42,754 nt of DNA from Oscillospiraceae bacterium (GTDB lineage Bacteria > Bacillota > Clostridia > Oscillospirales > Oscillospiraceae), in assembly GCA_009783555.1 (NCBI GenBank), contig WRDH01000026.1, positions 1 through 42,754 on the forward strand, in the 5' to 3' direction. This document shows positions 23,159 through 31,024 of the stretch, in pieces. The notes beneath the pieces are model-generated. The model did not search any database. It was given only the letters and a program-made list of their open reading frames with translations, and was not told the DNA's origin. Position 1 is the first letter of the stretch. The number at the start of each line of letters is the position of its first letter. The translations under genes and the position numbers were made by a program.

Positions 23159-24748
23159 ATGCTTTTCCATTCATCGGTTTTTCTTTTGTTTTTAGCCGGT
23201 TTGGTGGCAGTTTACGCCCTGACACCGCAAAGATTCCGCTGGTTTGTGCTGCTTGTCGGCTCTATGGTTTTTTATGCGTCAGCCGGACCTTTTTTCTTGA
23301 TATATATTTGCTCAACCATTGTTATCACTTACCTTTGCACAATGAGCATGCGCCGTTTGAGACTCAAGAGGGATGCACTGGTTGCAGAAGCCGGTGAAAA
23401 GGATGCCCGGCGATTATTAAAAGATAAAGCAAAGTCGATAGCAAAAGTCTGGGCAACAATATGCCTGGTTTTAATATTGGGTATTTTAGCCGTTGTCAAG
23501 TATACGGATTTCGCAATCGCAAATGTCAACGCTGTTCTCAGTCTGATAGGATATGCGCGGCAATTCGGGTTAATGGGATTTGCGCTTCCAATGGGTATTT
23601 CGTTTTATACTTTCCAAACCGTCGGGTATGTTATAGATGTATACCGTGAAAAGGCGGAAGTTGAAACCAATCCTTTGAAGCTGGCTCTTTTTGTATCCTT
23701 TTTCCCGCAAGTCGTACAAGGTCCCATCAGCCGGTTCGGTGAGCTGTCAAAAACACTGTACAGCGGGATTCAAATAAACCGTGTGAATCTGTCGCGAGGT
23801 GCTAACCGTATACTTTGGGGGTTTTTCAAAAAGCTGGTCATAGCCGACAGGCTGTTTCCGGCTATGGCTGCGTTGTCAATCAATCCCGATGAATATCAAG
23901 GTATATTCTATATGCTCAACATTGCGCTTTACGCCATCATCCTGTTTTGTGACTTCACCGGTGGTATCGACATCGCAATCGGTGTAGCCGAAATATTCGG
24001 TGTTCGTTTGCCTGAGAACTTCAACCGCCCGTTTTACTCCCGCTCCATTCAAGAGTATTGGACCCGCTGGCATATGACGATGTACAGTTGGTTTCGTGAT
24101 TATGTTTTCTACACAATGGCTGCAAGCAAGAAAATGCTCCGGTTTACAAAAAGCCTCAAACGGTTTGTCGGTAATGATATTGCCAAACGGCTGCCGGTAC
24201 ATATTACCCTGATTTGGGTGTGGTTTCTGACGGGTCTATGGCACGGTGCAACCTGGAACTTCATAGTATGGGGGCTTGCAAACGGCGTGGTTCTTATGGT
24301 TTCGCTGGAACTCGCACCATTATATGCACGGTTTAACGGACGTTTCCCCGGTCTTGCTAATAACCGGGTATATCGTTGTTTTCAGATATTCCGCACTTTT
24401 TGGTTGATGAACATGATCCGCTCATTTGATATATACGACAGTGTCGGGACAACATTTAACATGATGTCCAGTATTGTCAGAAACTTTAGCCTTACACAGT
24501 TTTTAAGCGTCGGCATCAGTGAGTTTACATTGCCTATTGCCGATTATTTCAGCGCAGGCGCAGGTCTTTTGGTTGTATTTTGGGTCAGTTGGCTTGGCAG
24601 GGGTGAGATCGATTATCGTGAAAGGCTTGACAAGTTCGCTTGGCCGCTCCGGTATCTGGCTGTTGGGGTAATCCTGTTCATGACGATTGTTTTCGGAGCA
24701 TACGGCTATGGTTTCGACGCACGTCAGTTTATCTATAATATCTTTTAA
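23159..24748 (+). CDS. MBOAT O-acyltransferase (DltB/AlgI-like)
   Basis: The 529-residue integral membrane protein belongs to the membrane-bound O-acyltransferases that move acyl or aminoacyl groups across the membrane. Signatures are ALPMGISFYTFQTVGYVIDVYR, FFPQVVQGPISRF, FKKLVIADRL, EYWTRWHMTMYSWFRDYVFY and the catalytic-histidine segment TGLWHGATWNF. The length fits AlgI/PatA types (about 470-530) better than DltB (about 400). With the SGNH gene at 27146, the adenylating enzyme at 34144 and the carrier at 35802 it supplies the membrane step of a dlt-like pathway. ATG at 23159 follows GAGG; a TTG at 23108 is a weaker option. The TAA stop abuts a dispersed palindrome. Confidence 0.92.
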   Translation: MLFHSSVFLLFLAGLVAVYALTPQRFRWFVLLVGSMVFYASAGPFFLIYICSTIVITYLCTMSMRRLRLKRDALVAEAGEKDARRLLKDKAKSIAKVWATICLVLILGILAVVKYTDFAIANVNAVLSLIGYARQFGLMGFALPMGISFYTFQTVGYVIDVYREKAEVETNPLKLALFVSFFPQVVQGPISRFGELSKTLYSGIQINRVNLSRGANRILWGFFKKLVIADRLFPAMAALSINPDEYQGIFYMLNIALYAIILFCDFTGGIDIAIGVAEIFGVRLPENFNRPFYSRSIQEYWTRWHMTMYSWFRDYVFYTMAASKKMLRFTKSLKRFVGNDIAKRLPVHITLIWVWFLTGLWHGATWNFIVWGLANGVVLMVSLELAPLYARFNGRFPGLANNRVYRCFQIFRTFWLMNMIRSFDIYDSVGTTFNMMSSIVRNFSLTQFLSVGISEFTLPIADYFSAGAGLLVVFWVSWLGRGEIDYRERLDKFAWPLRYLAVGVILFMTIVFGAYGYGFDARQFIYNIF

Positions 24749-24918
24749 GGGGACGGTCCATCTGCAATGTCTCGCATAGCATCGTAAGCGATGCATTGGG
24801 AGTCTCAGCAAGACGGATGAACCGTCCCCCTGTCTTGGTCCATCTGCAATGTCTCGCATGGCATTGCAAGCGATGCATTGGGAGTCTCAGCAAGACGGAT
24901 GAACCGTCCCCCTGTCTT
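24748..24918. repeat. 82-bp tandem duplication containing dispersed palindromes
   Basis: A partial palindrome (GGGGACGGTCC) at 24748 is followed by two 82-bp units, 24755-24836 and 24837-24918, that differ at three bases. Each ends with a full palindrome (24812-24834 and 24894-24916). The unit also contains a GCATTG-rich inverted segment. No gene is present. Confidence 0.85.
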
Positions 24919-24929
24919 TTGCTCAATGC

Positions 24930-24958
24930 TTGCATTAATCTACTATATATGGTATACT
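24930..24958 (+). promoter_or_regulatory. Sigma-A promoter (TTGCAT, 17 bp, TATACT)
   Basis: TTGCAT at 24930-24935 and TATACT at 24953-24958 are 17 bp apart. Transcription would start near 24965, giving a leader of about 65 nt to the transglutaminase-like gene at 25031. It may drive the genes from 25031 to 32590. Confidence 0.7.
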
Positions 24959-25030
24959 AACGGGTGCGAAAGTATAGACGTATAACTACAACACCGGCAA
25001 TTACGGCAACTGAAAAGGAATGTCACCTTA

Positions 25031-27019
25031 ATGAAGCTTTTTAGTAAACGCGGCTCGCGAGTGATAAAATTTGAGCCCGCTATTGAACACGAAGAAGTAA
25101 GATACACACCGGAAGATTACCCCTCTTCTGATGATGTAACGCATATATTGGATGAGCTTATACAAAGTGAGCTTAACCAAACTGAAGAAGTAAACGCTCA
25201 AGAAGCAGATGCAACTCCCGAAGAAGCAACTCCTGCGGATATAGAGCAAAAACTCTTTGAGGAAGCTTTTAAGCCCCAGGAAATATCGAAAGGAAAATTA
25301 CGAGACATACCAAATGATGATACATCGCAGGTAAACGGTCAAAAAACTGTGCAAACCCCACAGACACCGCAAGCATATATATATCCGGAATCCACCCTTA
25401 CAAGAAAGCAATTGGAAGCAATACAAAGCGTTATCGGATCTCCCGGAAACGAAGACGGTGAGGACAAATCAAAACAAAGAAAAGCAAAAAAACGCCCGCC
25501 GGAAGTAACAGAATTGAAAATAAAGGATAGAAGTATTGTTAAAACTGTGTTCTTTGTCATATTTCTCATTCTTGTTCTCGGAGCCGGCGCGTATGCGGGT
25601 TTTTACTATTGGTGGACAGAACACGCCACATTTGATTATGTGCTTCAACCTGTTGTAATTCTTGAAGGTCAAGTTGTTGCGCCTGACGATTTTCTGTATC
25701 CGGCAGAAGAAATGGCAGGTGTAACCGCTGTTTTCAACGACCCTGATTTTGAGCCGTTTATCGGCATACAGTTCGTGCCGATAACCTTATCATCCAAAAT
25801 GCGGACACTTGAAAGTGCTGCTGCTCTGTATGTCTTGACTCCGATCGAATTTATGGAACACGAATTTGCCGAAGAAGGCGCGATACTGCGTCCCGTTGAG
25901 TTTCTGAAAAATCCCGAAATCGCAGCAAATGTTGCTTTTGATATAAGCTTTATTGAACCGCCGCTGCCGCTGGAAGAATACCCGGTAGGCGAGTTTCCTA
26001 TAAACCTTTCCTTAAACGGAGTTCCTTTTGAGGTCATGCTAATAGTATCGGATACCACGGCACCGATAGCAACCCCCGTTGAAGTGACTAAACAAATCGG
26101 TCACCCGGTATATGCGGAAATGTTCGTCGAAGATGTATACGATGCTTCCGGAATCAGGTCTATCACCTTTGTTGAAGAGCCGGATATATACGCAAGGGTT
26201 GAGTATCAAAATGTCCTTATAGCGATCGAAGACAATAACGGAAATATCACCGAAATCCCTTCCATACTTTATACAATTATGACTCAATCAGATCCGATAA
26301 TTGAAGTCCTGCACCACACAATCGAATCCCAGGTCGGCAATCCCATCGACTACTTAGAGGGAGTGTCGGCACATGATGAATTTAACAATCCTCTTGCAGT
26401 CTACGTTATAGACGACGATGTGGATATAAACGAGGCAGGTACATACATAGCAATACTAAGGGCTGAAGATTTAAGCGGAATGTACACCGAGGTAATGATA
26501 ACCGTGCATATAATCAACTCAAATCCGGACGATGTAAACAGACGAGTTGATGAAATACTTAACAGATTAATAAACCCGGATATGACTCAAACTGAAAAAG
26601 TATATGCTGTCCATAGCTGGTTCAGAAGTATGAACAATATATCAAGGGAAACAACCGACAGAAGAGCCGGTTCGATCACGGATGAATCCGCAAGAGCCTT
26701 GGAAACAAGAAGAGGAAACTCCCGTGCATACTCCTCACTTGCATCGTTTATGCTGACCCGTGTTGGTGTAGAAAATATACAGGTCGAACGAATTGCTGAG
26801 GCAAGCGTCAGGCACCACTGGCTGATAATACACATCGACGGCGAAGGTTGGTTCCATTTTGACCCGTTCCCGACAGGTATTCTTTCACTGGGTAATCAAA
26901 CGTACAAATTCAACGAAAAACAGGCTGAGGAATTTGCCGGAAGAATACAACGTCAATACGGAACAGAGGATTACTATACATTTATTACGACGGATTTGCC
27001 TGCGATTGTACAGGGGTAG
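25031..27019 (+). CDS. Membrane-anchored transglutaminase-like protein, catalytic Cys replaced by Ser
   Basis: The 662-residue protein has a cytoplasmic N-terminus of about 165 residues that is acidic and low in complexity, one membrane helix (about 174-200, TVFFVIFLILVLGAGAYAGF), a large outer region with Ig-like/DUF5011-like repeats (SDTTAPIA, DLSGMYTEV), and a C-terminal transglutaminase-like domain. The triad position that is Cys in its paralogues is Ser564 (RRGNSRAYSS), while His595 (VRHHW) and Asp611 (FHFDPFP) remain. It may therefore be a pseudoenzyme, a binding protein, or a serine-type variant. It is the longest of three paralogues here; the other two keep Cys. A good promoter lies at 24930-24958. 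Confidence 0.8.
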   Translation: MKLFSKRGSRVIKFEPAIEHEEVRYTPEDYPSSDDVTHILDELIQSELNQTEEVNAQEADATPEEATPADIEQKLFEEAFKPQEISKGKLRDIPNDDTSQVNGQKTVQTPQTPQAYIYPESTLTRKQLEAIQSVIGSPGNEDGEDKSKQRKAKKRPPEVTELKIKDRSIVKTVFFVIFLILVLGAGAYAGFYYWWTEHATFDYVLQPVVILEGQVVAPDDFLYPAEEMAGVTAVFNDPDFEPFIGIQFVPITLSSKMRTLESAAALYVLTPIEFMEHEFAEEGAILRPVEFLKNPEIAANVAFDISFIEPPLPLEEYPVGEFPINLSLNGVPFEVMLIVSDTTAPIATPVEVTKQIGHPVYAEMFVEDVYDASGIRSITFVEEPDIYARVEYQNVLIAIEDNNGNITEIPSILYTIMTQSDPIIEVLHHTIESQVGNPIDYLEGVSAHDEFNNPLAVYVIDDDVDINEAGTYIAILRAEDLSGMYTEVMITVHIINSNPDDVNRRVDEILNRLINPDMTQTEKVYAVHSWFRSMNNISRETTDRRAGSITDESARALETRRGNSRAYSSLASFMLTRVGVENIQVERIAEASVRHHWLIIHIDGEGWFHFDPFPTGILSLGNQTYKFNEKQAEEFAGRIQRQYGTEDYYTFITTDLPAIVQG

Positions 27020-27022
27020 AGC

Positions 27023-27132
27023 CGTCATTGCGGCCTCCGAGCCGCAATCTCTTCCGATAAAACGCATTATTCATGAGATTGCGGGGCGAGCTCTTTGGGT
27101 TTCGTAAGTGCCCAAAAATACCCGCAATGACG
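27023..27132. repeat. Paired-hairpin repeat with CGTCATTG/CAATGACG ends
   Basis: The outer arms CGTCATTG and CAATGACG are complementary. The left half folds as ATTGCGGC/GCCGCAAT and the right half has ATTGCGGG pairing with CCCGCAAT. The GAGGGG just past its end (27132-27137) is the ribosome binding site of the next gene. Confidence 0.7.
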
Positions 27133-27145
27133 AGGGGTTAAAGAT

Positions 27146-28213
27146 ATGCGACTTAGGATAGTTAAAATTTCAGTTGCTGTTGTTGCTTTTGTATTGGTCT
27201 TTGCGGCGTTGCAGCGGCTGCTTGTTCCGAAGTATGCTTCTTTTGCGCTTGAGGGTGGCTTGATTCGCGAATATTACAGCAGCTCAATGGATCAGGATTT
27301 GATTTTAATCGGTGATTGCGAGGTTTATGCAAACTTTTCAACCATCGGCTTTTGGGAAAACTTTGGCATAACATCGTTTATAAGAGGCAGTCCGCAACAG
27401 CTTGTATGGCACTCTTATTATCTGCTGGAAGACACTTTACTCCATGCGCGGCAAAAGCCGAAGATTGTTGTTTTTAACATAATGGCAATGCAATACGGTG
27501 AGCCGCAATTCGAACCGTATAACCGCCTGACACTTGACGGTATGCGTTGGTCGCCTACAAAATTCAGAGCAATCGCGGCATCGCGGCTCGATGACGAGAG
27601 TTGGCTTTCCTACTTTTTCCCTATCTTCCGGTTTAAAGAGCATTGGCGTGACCTTGGCTCAGATGATTTCCGTTACTTTTTCCGTGACCCGCAAGCTTCA
27701 ATAAACGGTTTTATGATTCGCAGCGATACAATGCCCGTAGGGTTTTTACCGCAACCTCTACCTATTGCCAATTACCGGTTTTCGGAAAAGGCTTATTATT
27801 ACCTAAACCGGATGGCAGAGTTAACGAGGGAGCATGATATAGAGCTTGTTTTGATTAAAGCACCCAATCTTTTTCCGCACTGGTACAATCAATGGGACGA
27901 ACAAATTATCGAATTTGCCGGTGAACATGATTTGCTTTACATTAATTTCCTTAACTACACCGAAGAAATCGGCCTTGATTGGGATATACATTCGTTTAAC
28001 GCAGGTTTGCATTTGAACGTCTTCGGAGCCGAGCTAATGTCTATGTACTTTGGAGAGATTTTACAAGAAAGATTCAACCTTCCCGACAGACGCACAGAGT
28101 CTACTGTTGCAGAACAATGGAACAGTATGGCACAGCAGTATCATCATATGATTGCATTGCAATTGGATGAAATTGAGAGATATGGTAGAATTAACAGCTT
28201 TTTGATAGGGTAA
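27146..28213 (+). CDS. DltD/AlgX-like SGNH-fold protein with Cys at the nucleophile position
   Basis: The 355-residue protein has an N-terminal membrane anchor or signal (residues 5-25) and an extracytoplasmic SGNH-like domain. The block I motif reads LILIGDCEVYANF, so Cys58 stands where GDS-type enzymes have the nucleophilic Ser. The C-terminal block has DWDIHSFNAGLH, giving Asp280 and His282 (or His289) as catalytic partners. In dlt and alginate acetylation systems, such proteins (DltD, AlgJ, AlgX) pass the acyl group from the MBOAT protein to the polymer. I infer the same step here, paired with the MBOAT at 23159. GAGGGG precedes the ATG. Confidence 0.75.
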   Translation: MRLRIVKISVAVVAFVLVFAALQRLLVPKYASFALEGGLIREYYSSSMDQDLILIGDCEVYANFSTIGFWENFGITSFIRGSPQQLVWHSYYLLEDTLLHARQKPKIVVFNIMAMQYGEPQFEPYNRLTLDGMRWSPTKFRAIAASRLDDESWLSYFFPIFRFKEHWRDLGSDDFRYFFRDPQASINGFMIRSDTMPVGFLPQPLPIANYRFSEKAYYYLNRMAELTREHDIELVLIKAPNLFPHWYNQWDEQIIEFAGEHDLLYINFLNYTEEIGLDWDIHSFNAGLHLNVFGAELMSMYFGEILQERFNLPDRRTESTVAEQWNSMAQQYHHMIALQLDEIERYGRINSFLIG

Positions 28214-28232
28214 TTTATTGAAAGGAATACAC

Positions 28233-28871
28233 ATGAAAAGAATACTGATTCTCTTTTTAGTAATAACCGCCATGCTTGTTATAGCAGCTTGCGGTGACGC
28301 TCAAGGAGTGGATACGCCGGAAACGCCGGGTTCTTCTTCGCAAAATGGTGAGGATTCTTCAAACCCCGACACCGGCACTGACCCCGGCACTCCCGGTAAT
28401 AGCGATGAAAACGGAAACGGCAATGGCATCGATTCCAATTCCAACGGCGACCCGCAGATTCCGGCAGCTTTTTCGTTCACATTCAACGATGTTGTGATTG
28501 CAATGGATGATGATGTTGATTATATAATCAGTAAGTTAGGTGAGCCTCGAGGAGACATTACTGTTCCAAGTTGCGCCTTTGAGGGGTTGAATGATCGTAT
28601 TGTCGAATATCCCGGAATTCGAATTACCGCTTATCCCATTGGCGAACAGCATTATATATTTAATGTCAGTTTTTTTGATGATTCTGTCCGCACAGCAGAA
28701 GGTGGAATCCGCTTGGGTGCGACTATTCAAGCAGTATTCGACGCTTACGGAGAGGATCACTCATATGAAACCGGAATGTACAGATTCGCCAGAGGTTTAA
28801 CATACCTTGAGTTTCTCACCGAAGACGACATTGTTATTGGCATCACATACAGGTTAGATCTGGGGCTGTGA
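28233..28871 (+). CDS. Predicted lipoprotein of unknown function
   Basis: The 212-residue protein has a signal peptide with lipobox VIAAC, then a linker of about 50 residues rich in Gly, Asn, Asp and Ser (such as NENGNGNGIDSNSNGD in part), then a compact domain of about 130 residues (FTFNDVVIAMDDDVDYIISKLGEPR to the end). The domain resembles small surface proteins with a repeated LGxxxxxVxxxYG pattern (IRLGATIQAVFDAYGED), but I cannot name the family. The ATG at 28233 follows GAAAGGAA. It lies between the SGNH gene and the second transglutaminase-like gene, so it is probably part of the same surface system. Confidence 0.75.
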   Translation: MKRILILFLVITAMLVIAACGDAQGVDTPETPGSSSQNGEDSSNPDTGTDPGTPGNSDENGNGNGIDSNSNGDPQIPAAFSFTFNDVVIAMDDDVDYIISKLGEPRGDITVPSCAFEGLNDRIVEYPGIRITAYPIGEQHYIFNVSFFDDSVRTAEGGIRLGATIQAVFDAYGEDHSYETGMYRFARGLTYLEFLTEDDIVIGITYRLDLGL

Positions 28872-28930
28872 TTTAATTCCATTGTGTTCACGTCTAAAGC
28901 CTTTGATTATTGAAAGGAACATTCAATATA

Positions 28931-30235
28931 ATGAATCCGGAATCAGAGCGGCAGATTTTTTATACCGGTCCCGAGTTGAGCCAAATGCAACGGGCGGCTC
29001 TTGAGCTTGTGCTGCAAAATAAAGAAGAGTTCCTGGCAAAGATAACCCGACGGGAAACTCAGAAGCAAACGGTTTTGCAAACAGATGCGCATGGGGAGTC
29101 AAGGGAAAAAGCATTGCATGCCGTATTTGATCCTGAATATGAGCTTGAGCAGCAGAGAATGCGCGTTCAAGCCCGCAGAGCAGCAAAAAAGAAAGTATTG
29201 TCCGCAAAAGTTATGATTCCTGTAGCATTCCTTATAATCGCACTCGTTGTCGGCGGTCTTTTCGGCTTGTATAGTTACATCAGAATTACTACCCCGCCGA
29301 CAGTTCATACTGTAGATCACACTATTAATATAGGAGAAACTGTTACTCCCGAGGATTTTATATCTGCTATATACAGTGAATATGAGATTATTTCCATAGC
29401 ATTTGAGGTAGCTCCGGATACTTTCGCACACAGAACTCAAGTGGTGCAGATAAGAGTAACGGATGATCGCAATAACGTATCAGTTGTGACAGCCCGACTT
29501 AATATAACATTAAACACAACTCCACCGGTAATTACCGGCACAGTACCTATTATTTCCAGGCTTGGAAACCCGATTGTGTATCGCACGGGAGTAACAGCAC
29601 GTGACGATTTCGGCAGAAATCTCGAGCTGCAGGTTGACAGCAGCGATGTAGATCCGCACACCGAGGGTGAGTATATAGTCATATACTATGCAATAGACCT
29701 GACCGGATTACGCACTGAGGTTCGGGAAGCCGTGCATATAATCGATGTAGATGTCGATTATGTAAATGGACATATTGACGCAACATTGTCAGATATTATT
29801 CAAGATGGTATGTCACAGCTTGATAAAGTACATGCCATTCATACCTGGGTTATTACGAATATTTCATATGCCGCCGGTGTAACCGATCCGTCCAACGTTT
29901 ATGCAGATGCTTACAGAGCCTTGCGTGACCGTCAAGGTAATTGCTATAAGTTTTATGCTATTTCGGAGTTGTTGCTGACACGCGCGGGCATAGAAAATAT
30001 GCCTATAAACAGAATCCCCGGAACTCCGACAAGACACCGCTGGAGTCTGGTAAATCCGGACGGCTTGGGTTGGCATCACTTCGATACAACGCCGACAAGC
30101 CTAGGATTGGGCTCTGAAACAGCATTCTTTACAGACTCTCAAGCCCGTGAGTTCACCCAACGATTTGTCGAGTTCAACGGAACGGAATACTTTTATACAT
30201 ATGATCCGAGCCTGTATCCGCTGATAGTACAGTAG
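28931..30235 (+). CDS. Membrane-anchored transglutaminase-like protein, intact triad
   Basis: The 434-residue protein has an N-terminal cytoplasmic segment of about 90 residues rich in Lys, Arg and Gln, one membrane helix (VMIPVAFLIIALVVGGLFGL), Ig-like repeats outside (NTTPPVIT, DLTGLRTEVREAV) and a transglutaminase-like domain. The triad is complete: Cys338 (RQGNCYKFY), His369 (TRHRW) and Asp385 (HHFDTTP). The fold could cross-link, cleave or transfer amides on proteins or peptidoglycan peptides. It is shorter than its neighbours because it has fewer outer repeats. AAAGGAA lies 11-13 bases before the ATG; a TTG at 28910 overlaps that site. The TAG stop lies 3 bp before a partial dispersed palindrome. 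Confidence 0.82.
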   Translation: MNPESERQIFYTGPELSQMQRAALELVLQNKEEFLAKITRRETQKQTVLQTDAHGESREKALHAVFDPEYELEQQRMRVQARRAAKKKVLSAKVMIPVAFLIIALVVGGLFGLYSYIRITTPPTVHTVDHTINIGETVTPEDFISAIYSEYEIISIAFEVAPDTFAHRTQVVQIRVTDDRNNVSVVTARLNITLNTTPPVITGTVPIISRLGNPIVYRTGVTARDDFGRNLELQVDSSDVDPHTEGEYIVIYYAIDLTGLRTEVREAVHIIDVDVDYVNGHIDATLSDIIQDGMSQLDKVHAIHTWVITNISYAAGVTDPSNVYADAYRALRDRQGNCYKFYAISELLLTRAGIENMPINRIPGTPTRHRWSLVNPDGLGWHHFDTTPTSLGLGSETAFFTDSQAREFTQRFVEFNGTEYFYTYDPSLYPLIVQ

Positions 30236-30238
30236 GGA

Positions 30239-30255
30239 GACAGGGGGACGGTTTA
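30239..30255. repeat. Partial dispersed palindrome before the racemase gene
   Basis: The left part of the repeat (GACAGGGGGACGGTTTA) lies between the transglutaminase-like gene and the racemase. The AGGAG just after the repeat core is the ribosome binding site of the racemase. Confidence 0.7.
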
Positions 30256-30267
30256 GGAGTTAATTAT

Positions 30268-31008
30268 TTGAGTAAGTTTTTAGGTATTATTGGTGGTATG
30301 GGTACGCAGGCGACTGCTTGCTTGTATCAAATGCTACACGACCTGCAAAAAGTTACTGTCGAGCAGGAGTACATAGATGTGCTGATTTACAGCAAGCCTT
30401 CAATTCCTGACCGCACTGCATTCATCACCGGGCAAAGTACGGAGAATCCGCTTGATTCTTTGATTAGTGCTGCGAAAATCCTTGAAACTGCGGGTGTTGA
30501 TTGTATCGCTATACCATGTGCTACTTCGCATTATTTCTATGACGAGTTAACAAAAGCCGTTAACATTCCTATATTGAATTTACTCGATGAAACTGCACAA
30601 TATGTTAAATCACTCGGGTTAAAAAGGGTTTGTCTTCTCGCAACAGACGGCACTTTAAGGAGCAGATTATTTCACAATGCCTTTGAGAAGTGCGGTATAG
30701 TGATTACAGTGCCGGCGGATAATGTGCAGGCTGACCTCATGGACTTGATATATGATATCAAGCGGGGCGAGGCGGGTGCTTCGGGTGCTTTGGGCGGCAT
30801 TTTGTCGAAGGTATGTGATTATGGCGTTGAGGCGGTCGTTTTGGGGTGTACGGAGTTGTGTGTTTTGCAACAACTGGACAGGGGGACGGTTCATCCGGCT
30901 CAGGACAGAGGGACGGTTCATCCGGCTTTGATAAACATTCTTGAAGTTCTTGCAGAGGCTTCGATAGATTTTTGCAAAGCCGGTAAAAACAAAAGAAACA
31001 ATATTTAA
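30268..31008 (+). CDS. Aspartate/glutamate racemase family protein with repeat-encoded insertion
   Basis: The 246-residue protein is a cofactor-independent racemase of the Asp/Glu family. It has the N-terminal GIIGGMGTQAT and both catalytic cysteines, Cys84 (IPCATSHYF) and Cys194 (LGCTEL). These enzymes interconvert L- and D-aspartate or glutamate in the cytoplasm. After Cys194 the protein reads QLDRGTVHPAQDRGTVHPA (about 202-220), encoded by two copies of the dispersed palindrome. The insertion replaces or extends the loop before the last helix, so activity should be tested. Start is TTG at 30268 after AGGAG. Its place in the dlt-like cluster suggests that it may supply a D-amino acid. Confidence 0.85.
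   Translation: MSKFLGIIGGMGTQATACLYQMLHDLQKVTVEQEYIDVLIYSKPSIPDRTAFITGQSTENPLDSLISAAKILETAGVDCIAIPCATSHYFYDELTKAVNIPILNLLDETAQYVKSLGLKRVCLLATDGTLRSRLFHNAFEKCGIVITVPADNVQADLMDLIYDIKRGEAGASGALGGILSKVCDYGVEAVVLGCTELCVLQQLDRGTVHPAQDRGTVHPALINILEVLAEASIDFCKAGKNKRNNI
30877..30927 (+). repeat. Two dispersed palindromes inside the racemase gene
   Basis: Copies begin at 30877 and 30904 in the same orientation, 27 bp apart. Their right ends differ from the usual form (CATCCGGCT instead of CATCTGTC). They are read as DRGTVHPA, a different frame from that used in addB. Confidence 0.85.
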
Positions 31009-31024
31009 GAAGGTACAAATCAGA

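Noticed and set aside
24755..24918. Possible CRISPR array
   Set aside because: There are only two 82-bp units in direct contact, with no unique spacers and no cas genes.
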